64,000 bases of DNA from Apiosordaria backusii (taxonomy: Eukaryota > Ascomycota > Sordariomycetes > Sordariales > Lasiosphaeriaceae), in contig JAUKTV010000019.1 in assembly GCA_030549205.1 (NCBI GenBank), forward strand, positions 310,001-374,000. The letters run 5' to 3'. Shown one piece after another: positions 57,861 through 64,000 of the stretch (position 1 is the stretch's first letter; each line of letters starts with the position of its first letter). The notes beneath the pieces were generated by a model. That model saw only the letters and a program-made list of their open reading frames with translations, was not told where the DNA came from and made no database searches. The translations under genes were made by a program, and so were the position numbers.

Positions 57861-59390
57861 ATGTCTGCCAAAAAGCCCTTCAGCTATCCTTCGCGTCTGC
57901 CTCCAGGCGAAATCCGGCTCCTCTCACTCGTCCCCTCATCAACAACGCTCAGCTTCCGGCTCATCACAACCCCACTTTTCTCTCCAGTGCCGTATATCGC
58001 CCTCTCTTACGTCTGGGGAACGCCCAGAACTAGCTCTGACGCTTCTGCACCCACAATACTGGTTGACGGCCAATCTTTTATCGTCACCCCAAATCTCCAC
58101 TCAGCGCTCACCTCACTCTTGACCCCGGAACTTGGATCTGGTCTATCAATATGGGTCGACGCGGTCTGCATCAACCAGATGGACGACGTCGAAAAGATAG
58201 GGCAGATCAAGCGCATGGACCAGGTTTACCGCAATTCTGAAAGGGTGATTGTCTACCTTGGCGACAGTCCCGATTCTGAAACTGCACGAGCGGTGCAACA
58301 GCTGAGGCGGATAGGGAAGAAGGTGTGGGAAGCTGATGCATTCACTCTCCGAGAGCCGGATATGCAGCATTGGCCTAACTTCGAGCACCTTGAGGATCAG
58401 CCTGAAGAAAGAAGAAGGCGGGTTGCCATCCGGGACAAGATATTCAAGATGATTAAGCAGGAGAGGGGTGGAGTGGTGCTGTCACGACCCAGAATTCCTG
58501 CTTCGGCAGCGCTGGATTTGTTCCATCGGCCTTGGTTTGGACGTGCTTGGATCGTTCAGGAGATCGTCATAGCTCCTGTCCATAACCGGGGCAATAGGGG
58601 TTATGTGTTTGCCGTTGGGGCTGAGAGAATCAAGTGGGAATATCTCTGGGCTGCACATCTATTCTTATGTCTATGGTTTATCACAGAGGCAAAGGCCATT
58701 GGAGAAGCAAAGACTTACGTAGGGAAGCTGATTGCGTTTGGAGTGTATGTCAAAAGAACTGGTATGTTGCCAAGAGCCTTCAGTGCCAGGGCAGCACAGA
58801 CGTTGGGATTAAGGAAGAAATATCTGCAGGGAGATCTAGGCCTCCGCTTGAAGGATTTGCTCTTACAACTATATGTCGGAGACTCTGGAGGTCTGCTAGG
58901 GTGCAGAGATCCTGAAGACAAGGTCAGGGCGCTCAGAGGCATGGCCAGCGACGGAGAGCTGCTGGACAAGTTCATGACACCAGGAGCGACATGGGAGGAC
59001 ATCTATATCTCGTTGGCCTCGCGCTTTTATCAAGAAGGTGACCTTAGCTTTCTCAGTATCTGCCGGCAGCGCAGTCCTAGACTACCATCATGGGTCCCAG
59101 ATTGGTCACAGCAGCAACGCCCGCCTTGGTTAGGTTACAGTACTGACAGCGGCACACAACTCTACAACGCTGGTCGGGGTACTTAAACGGAAGTGCTTGC
59201 TGATAGTAAGGATGGCTGTATACTTATCCTTAAAGGCTACATTGTCGATACAATTTAAGATGTCGGATCTCTATAGACCGCTGATCTTACCGAGGATTTC
59301 AACTAGGACTCGGCTTGGCTATATATTGATAACATTGACCGATTTCTTTCTTTCAGTTAACACTATACGGCTTAAGAAAAAGCAGTAGCT
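57861..59390 (+). pseudogene. HET-domain (heterokaryon incompatibility) gene with decayed 3' end
   Basis: An intact 441-codon frame starts MSAKKPFSYPSRLPPGEIRL and contains the HET core: PYIALSYVWG (44-53), LSIWVDAVCINQMDDVEKIG (about 95-114), VYRNSERVIVYLGD and LFHRPWFGRAWIVQEI, then CRDPEDKVRALRGMA. It ends at TAA 59184-59186. The same frame then keeps family-like content (DGCILILKGYIVDTI, ..DVGSL, IDRFLSV) but with TAA, TAG, TAG and TAA stops. HET proteins trigger cell death after fusion of unlike strains; full-length members are usually longer than 441 aa. The N-terminal domain alone could still act if expressed. The stops sit where Gln or Arg codons could have mutated by C-to-T change. 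Confidence 0.8.
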
Positions 59391-59894
59391 AGGTAGTGTA
59401 TAGTGACTGCCGATAAGGAAGTAAATGATATGATGTAATAAAGGCAGGCTACTTATGTTTTCTAAGAAGCCTTTACGAAACTGGAAAAGGCAGTAAGGTC
59501 TTATAACCTAGGAGAGGGATTGTTTGAGGCTTGGTATATAACTTACCGTAATATACTTATGTTGCTGTATAGAAGTCAGACTTGCATTTTTAATAAAGGG
59601 TTTGTTGGATTGTGTTTGGGGATGGCTAATATGGAAGATACGATCTTATTCACTGCAGATTACGGCCGTGGTGTCCTGTAGATGGCTCGTTATCGTATGG
59701 ACACTTTGGGAAGGTGATTGGGAGTCGTAATCAATACACGACTCGGGATGTGATCAAATCTGGCCGTCCGAAGGTATAAGAATGCCAGTAGCTCCCCGCA
59801 AATACGTCATGCTCGACCATCACTTTCCCATAATGTGCCATAACTCCATCTATGGCTCGGATCACCTAGTTTACTAGCCACACTACATTTCAAC
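59391..59894. other. Spacer between the HET and AAA pseudogenes
   Basis: Degenerate sequence with no gene recognised. Confidence 0.55.
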
Positions 59895-61816
59895 ATGGCG
59901 ACTTCCAACAACGACACTCCAGTAATCCAATCTATTCTTACCCCCCAGCTACCAACCGGTGAACTAGAGAACCGTGGTATGTTGCCCGTCTCCCTGCGAT
60001 TCTCCGTCTCGCTCTAATGTCCTAAAGCGGAAACTCAAAGCCCTGGTTCCTCCAGGGGTTCAGTTCCCAGAGGCTCAATTCTCAACGGCGAGACTCCCAT
60101 AAATAGTTTAATGGACCCATATGGGGCCCCGATGTTCCTACAAACGAACCGCTATAAAGAGCGCGCTGGCGGGAACAACGGTTGCTTCCCAGTGCAAAGC
60201 GAGGCCGGTCAGGTTCTTACGTCTCCTCCATACGAGCCAACTCCATCTAGCCCAGACGAGATACATGAGGAGCTCATCGCTGCAAAAGGCACGCTAAGCC
60301 CCCCGTCTACGCCTATATCGGATAAGCTTCAGGGAATCCCTCCTATGCCGGCTTGCAACCCACATAAGACTCTACAGTCTCTCGAGCAGCCAGTCGTGAA
60401 AGCTGAGGAGCAACTGCCTTCAGCTTCCGACCATCCGGCACGCAGACGCCGGAGATAGCGACTATCGCTCTACCCTCCCCTTCGCAGGTGCCAACACCGC
60501 CTAGCACCCCTACAGAGCAGGCCCCAACCAGAATGGACGTTACGGATTTGATCCGAACCGCCATCGCCCATATAAAGGAGATGGAACCTTCGTCCCCCAT
60601 GCTTTAGGACCAAGCTTTCGGACCAGGTCCTACGGAGAACATTGTTTCGATACTTAAAGCGGCCCTACTTACAGTAGCCATAACTACGCCTGGACGGGAG
60701 GTCCAGGGGATTGTGTGGAGGCCAGCAGATAAAGCGTATACAGTAACATCACCAGCGTGGATCATAACTAACAGTATAACAGCTCGGACGAAGGAGTATC
60801 CATACACGATGCAAGCAAGAGTTCATCAAGCGACGGCAATTATAGGACTGGCCTGGACAGCGTAGAAAGCCCCCTAACAAGCCGTACTTCCGGCTGGGGT
60901 CATACAGGGCTTTATAACATAGACCGGCTCGGAGCGATTCTAGAGCTTGGCGGTAGCAGTGGCACCGAAACCTACGTCAAGCAACGCATCCGAGTCCGGG
61001 GAGGACGAAAGCAACGGGGAAGTCAAGGACAATCAGACAGCGTCAGCATCGAAGCTAGAGTATAAGCGCGTCGATAAGATATATGTACAAAGCCAACAGC
61101 GCGGGGCATGACTGACACTTCTTAGCTGGGACGAGAAAGAGTGCAAATACAAGATCGTCAAGCCGGCCGAATCTAAGCTCGATAAGCTTGACGAATATTT
61201 ATTTATTGTCCGAGAGAGAACTAGTACGTCCTCCTCCATTAGCCTCCGACATCACTGACAGATCCCAAACAAATATACGCAAAAGCAAACATCCTACGTT
61301 GACGTTAAGTCTCCTTAGATACGGGACATCCTAAGACAAGTCTACCGTAACATCCGCGGAGTCTCCCTAGCGGCCAGCAAGCCCTCGGTATGGACTGTAG
61401 ATGGTACTATCGTTTACCAGCTAACCTATTCAGATCGAGCTGAATACTCTCTTCCATATCCGCGCAGAACTGCAGCGGCACAAGGACGTCATTTCGAACA
61501 GTTCCGAAGTCATCACGGCAGCAGAAGCGCACCTAGATGTCTTTCTACGCTTCCTCGGCGAAGCCTTTAAATCGACCGACGATCGCCTGTCCGCTCTCCT
61601 GGCGGAGGGAGAGATCACATACGACTTGCTGTGGGCCTTGTTCAAGCCCAACGCGAACGTATACACTACCTGTAAAGGTACTAATGCCCCGAGATGCCTC
61701 CTGTTCAATCATTTGTTAGTCATGTATAAGGTGAACGGGTATGGTCAAGGCTTCAAGAAACCAAATTGGACGTATCTTTGTACTTCGGAGTCACCAGCCA
61801 TTATCAAGCTGGCTTA
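59895..61816 (+). pseudogene. N-terminal fragment of a fungal AAA ATPase
   Basis: Starts MATSNNDTPVIQ at 59895. Disconnected frames give the family's N-terminal region: EYKRVDKIY and WDEKECKYKIVK..LDEYLFIVRERT (61050-61210), YVDVKSP..IRDILRQVYRNIRGVSL (61290-61365), then IELNTLFHIRAELQRHKDV, LDVFLRFLGEAFKSTDDRLS, ALLAEGEITYDLLWALFKPN and TTCKGTNAPRCLLFNH. These match the ordered, conserved part that precedes the ATPase in large fungal AAA proteins. Stops and frameshifts interrupt it, and a TGA-containing segment at about 61082-61126 may be a retained intron. No Walker A or B motif follows: the sequence ends at 61816 and a GT2 gene begins, so the ATPase core was lost. Confidence 0.7.
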
Positions 61817-61840
61817 GTGCGGCCGCCTCTCGTGCGAGAA

Positions 61841-61850
61841 GTATATAAAG
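61841..61850 (+). promoter_or_regulatory. TATA-like box of the GT2 pseudogene
   Basis: GTATATAAAG lies about 85 bp upstream of the ATG at 61935. Confidence 0.45.
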
Positions 61851-61934
61851 CTCACCCCTTCTCCTTCGATGCAGCTGTTCTCTCCCTCCCGGTTCCAATT
61901 CACCGTCTCTATCAAGTCGAGCACACCAAGCCAC

Positions 61935-63259
61935 ATGACACATACCGAGGAAGCTATCCTGCGTGGACTGCAGGAGCACGGTAAATCGCATCCTTCAGTG
62001 CCCAGACCTGACTGACCGCTTTACAGACGAAGAGCGCCGCGAGGACCTGTCCGAGACTGTGCGGCGGCACCTATGGGTGGAACGAAACGCGGTCCGGACC
62101 TATCTACCCTTGCTACCGCATCTCATCCCACCTTCACTCTTGTGGTGGGTCTGGAAGATTTCGAGGAGGATTGACGATAGTGCTCTCGCCTGGTTCATCA
62201 TAGCATTCGTGTGGCGCTACTTTCGACTTTTTGTCAACCTGTACTCACTCTGGAAGCGGTACAAGTCTGAGAGCACCCCAAGGACGCCAAAGCAGCTACA
62301 GTATAACTTGCATCTGTCACAATAGTCATCCCTACCATCTTTGCCCCGGATTGCGATAACTCCGACCTTGAAGAGTGTCTAACCAGTTGTTTCGTCAACC
62401 GGCCCGCGGAAATCATTGTCGTCACTGATAGGAAGGATGGGCTCACAAAGATTCATAATCAGCTCCAGAGCATTCGTGACAAGGTCCAGAGTGGCTCATC
62501 CGAGTTCTTAATCGGCCATGGCCCAGCAGACGTTTCCGAGGTAAGGGCTCGAGTCTTCAGCAACGGCGCGGCAGACAAGCGCGCTCAAATGATGTACCCA
62601 ATGGAGCTATGCTCCTTTTGACCGACATTGTGAAGGATCCCAACTTTCGCGATGGATTCAGGAATGAGCGGTTCTTCTTTGGCTTGCTTGGTCCGCTCGT
62701 CACGGGCGACGATAACTTCATTACGCGCTGGGTCGCCCGTCTTGGCTACAAGATCAGAATCACGAACGCTGCTTCTATAGAGACAACTCTTGGCCAATTC
62801 CCAAAATACGTTAAGCAGTGCTTACGGTGGAGGCGGACAACAATCCAAACTGCAAGCATCCTCAGTGAGTATACCTTGTGGCTGCATTGGCCATGGACTA
62901 CATGGACGACCTACATCCCATCATTATTTAACTTAGCACTCTTCTGGGATCTGGGGCTTTTGTATGCCCTTACGCAAACGAGGGTTTTCCTGGAAGCAAG
63001 AAATCCAGGGGTAATGGTAGTCGTCCTGGGGACTTGGATCTACTTTGCAAAGCTGGTCAAACTATTTCCCTATTTCCGACGCTATCCAATGGACTTTTTC
63101 CTATTTTTCTTCCCTATCCCGGCATATCACTGCTTCGCATACTTCCACTCTCTCCTGACGTTATGGGCCTACTGCACTTTCTGGGACTGCAGCTGGTCTG
63201 GAAGAAATTTGGGCGTTCGTCAGCCCGCGGCGGCCCCAGCGGACGAAGCAGCAGAATGA
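61935..63259 (+). pseudogene. GT2 polysaccharide-synthase (hyaluronan/cellulose-synthase-like) pseudogene
   Basis: Exon 1 (61935-61980, MTHTEEAILRGLQEH) and a 46-nt intron (GTAAAT..TTACAG) lead into a membrane-like N-terminus (LIPPSLLWWVWK, WFIIAFVWRYFRLFVNLYSL). A frameshift at about 62305 precedes SVTIVIPTIF..ECLTSCFVNRPAEIIVVT, the GT-A nucleotide-binding strand. The frame stops at TGA 62620-62622 after FSNGAADKRAQMMYPMEL. The next frame continues with LLGPLVTGDDNFITRWVARL (acceptor-side Asp) and QFPKYVKQCLRWRRTT (the QxxRW motif), then several membrane helices. The segment that should carry the DxD motif, some tens of residues between these, is missing. The gene is therefore inactive by frameshift and internal deletion. 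Confidence 0.8.
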
Positions 63260-64000
63260 GGGACACGGCACACAGTACGTATGAATAACACCTGACCGAC
63301 AAACATCCGCTAATGGTGTGGCTTCTGCCAGTGCCTATGGTTGGAAGCGGAGGCCAGCTCAGGTTGAACCAGAGAAGCATTAAGGGGTAATGGCGGGGGT
63401 AAACAAAGCTGATACATCTCGATGCCCGACGGCCTGACAGGGAAAGCTCGGAAGCCAAATTGCGATCAGAAAAAACGTCACCTCTGCGAAAATGGATCAA
63501 GCAAAGCACCTTGAAGTATGCTAGCTAAGCGAAACAGCAAAACAGGCTCTTGAGCAAGCTGTTTCTTTCAAGTGGACGACCCGCCGTTCATTCTCGTACC
63601 TATCAAGATCTCTAGCGAAGCGCGTGTGGGACGGAGGAAGGTGGTCTTTGGGAGCTACATATATTTGAGACAAAAGGTCCTCATCCGCCCCAAAGCTGCT
63701 GTTCTTTTGCCTGAAGGGGGAACGCTGGAGAACCCGCACCCCGTCCCTTAGCCTTACTGGGAACCAGCATCCTGTATAGGTACAACGATTGAAGTGCTCC
63801 AAATAATATCCGGTAGCTCGGGACCTTGCTCGGACGGCTGGACTGGCATTTCGGTGTAACACAATGGCTGGTACAGACCTTTAGTCCAGTTAGCGCAAGA
63901 AACACGGGGTGAAACCGCTCACTTACTTGTAGAGAGAGCTGAGGCTGGCGCGCTTGCGCCAGCCGAGTATAATGGCGTGTGTTGCGCTGTAGCTGTTGAG
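63260..64000. other. Right end of the window
   Basis: No gene is recognised; short minus-strand frames (63521-63862) have no family likeness. A perfect 9-bp hairpin (GGCTGGCGC, loop GCTT, GCGCCAGCC) lies at 63943-63964. A gene could continue beyond the window. Confidence 0.5.

Overview
The window looks like part of a filamentous ascomycete chromosome (Pezizomycotina, probably Sordariomycetes). The evidence is spliceosomal introns of about 46-77 nt with GTRNGT donors and CTAAC/CTGAC branch sites, an intron-containing nuclear tRNA-Ala, a CON-10/KGG gene, a HET-domain gene, DUF6594 and DUF2841 family genes, and long TpA-rich, CpA-poor blocks that look like repeat-induced point mutation (RIP). 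Gene models were built by hand from the reading frames and splice signals. Family names come from motif recognition only; no database search was run.

Layout. 1-5080 is a RIP-degraded AT-rich block with no coding capacity. 5.2-19.6 kb is gene-bearing: a secreted protein with nine Cys-rich repeats, a tRNA-Ala(AGC), a histidine-phosphatase-fold protein, a large AlkB-like protein, and an RNase H-like pseudogene at the edge of the next AT-rich block. 19.6-22.6 kb is RIP-degraded and contains a tRNA-headed SINE-like element flanked by a perfect 14-bp target-site duplication. 22.6-46 kb is mostly genic: an unknown three-exon gene in a GC-rich island, a small protein with three SUMO-interacting motifs, an alcohol dehydrogenase, a broken small secreted Cys protein, two tandem RRM paralogs, a DUF6594 membrane protein, a protein ending in Cys-Cys, con-10, an acidic-repeat gene interrupted by one TAG, an alpha/beta hydrolase with a long N-terminal extension, and an LRAT-like pseudogene. 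46.2-51.0 kb holds a DNA-transposon-like element with 78-bp terminal inverted repeats and a RIP-mutated MFS transporter split by 1.5 kb of AT-rich DNA. 51-56 kb has a degenerate protein kinase and a DUF2841 gene. 57.9-63.3 kb is a graveyard: a HET gene with a broken 3' end, an AAA-ATPase N-terminal fragment without its ATPase core, and a GT2 polysaccharide-synthase remnant.

Two themes run through the window. First, most broken genes carry TAA, TAG or TGA codons that could each come from CAA, CAG or CGA by a C-to-T change, as expected if RIP acted on or leaked from neighbouring repeats. Second, several intact genes keep an enzyme fold but lack the residues that define catalysis: the histidine phosphatase (RH to QC), the AlkB-like protein (no HxD..H), the hydrolase (GxSxG serine to Asp) and the kinase (HRD and DFG lost). 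The most unusual single items are the SINE with its TSD, the triple-SIM protein and the 78-bp TIR element. No gene cluster that clearly forms one new pathway was found.
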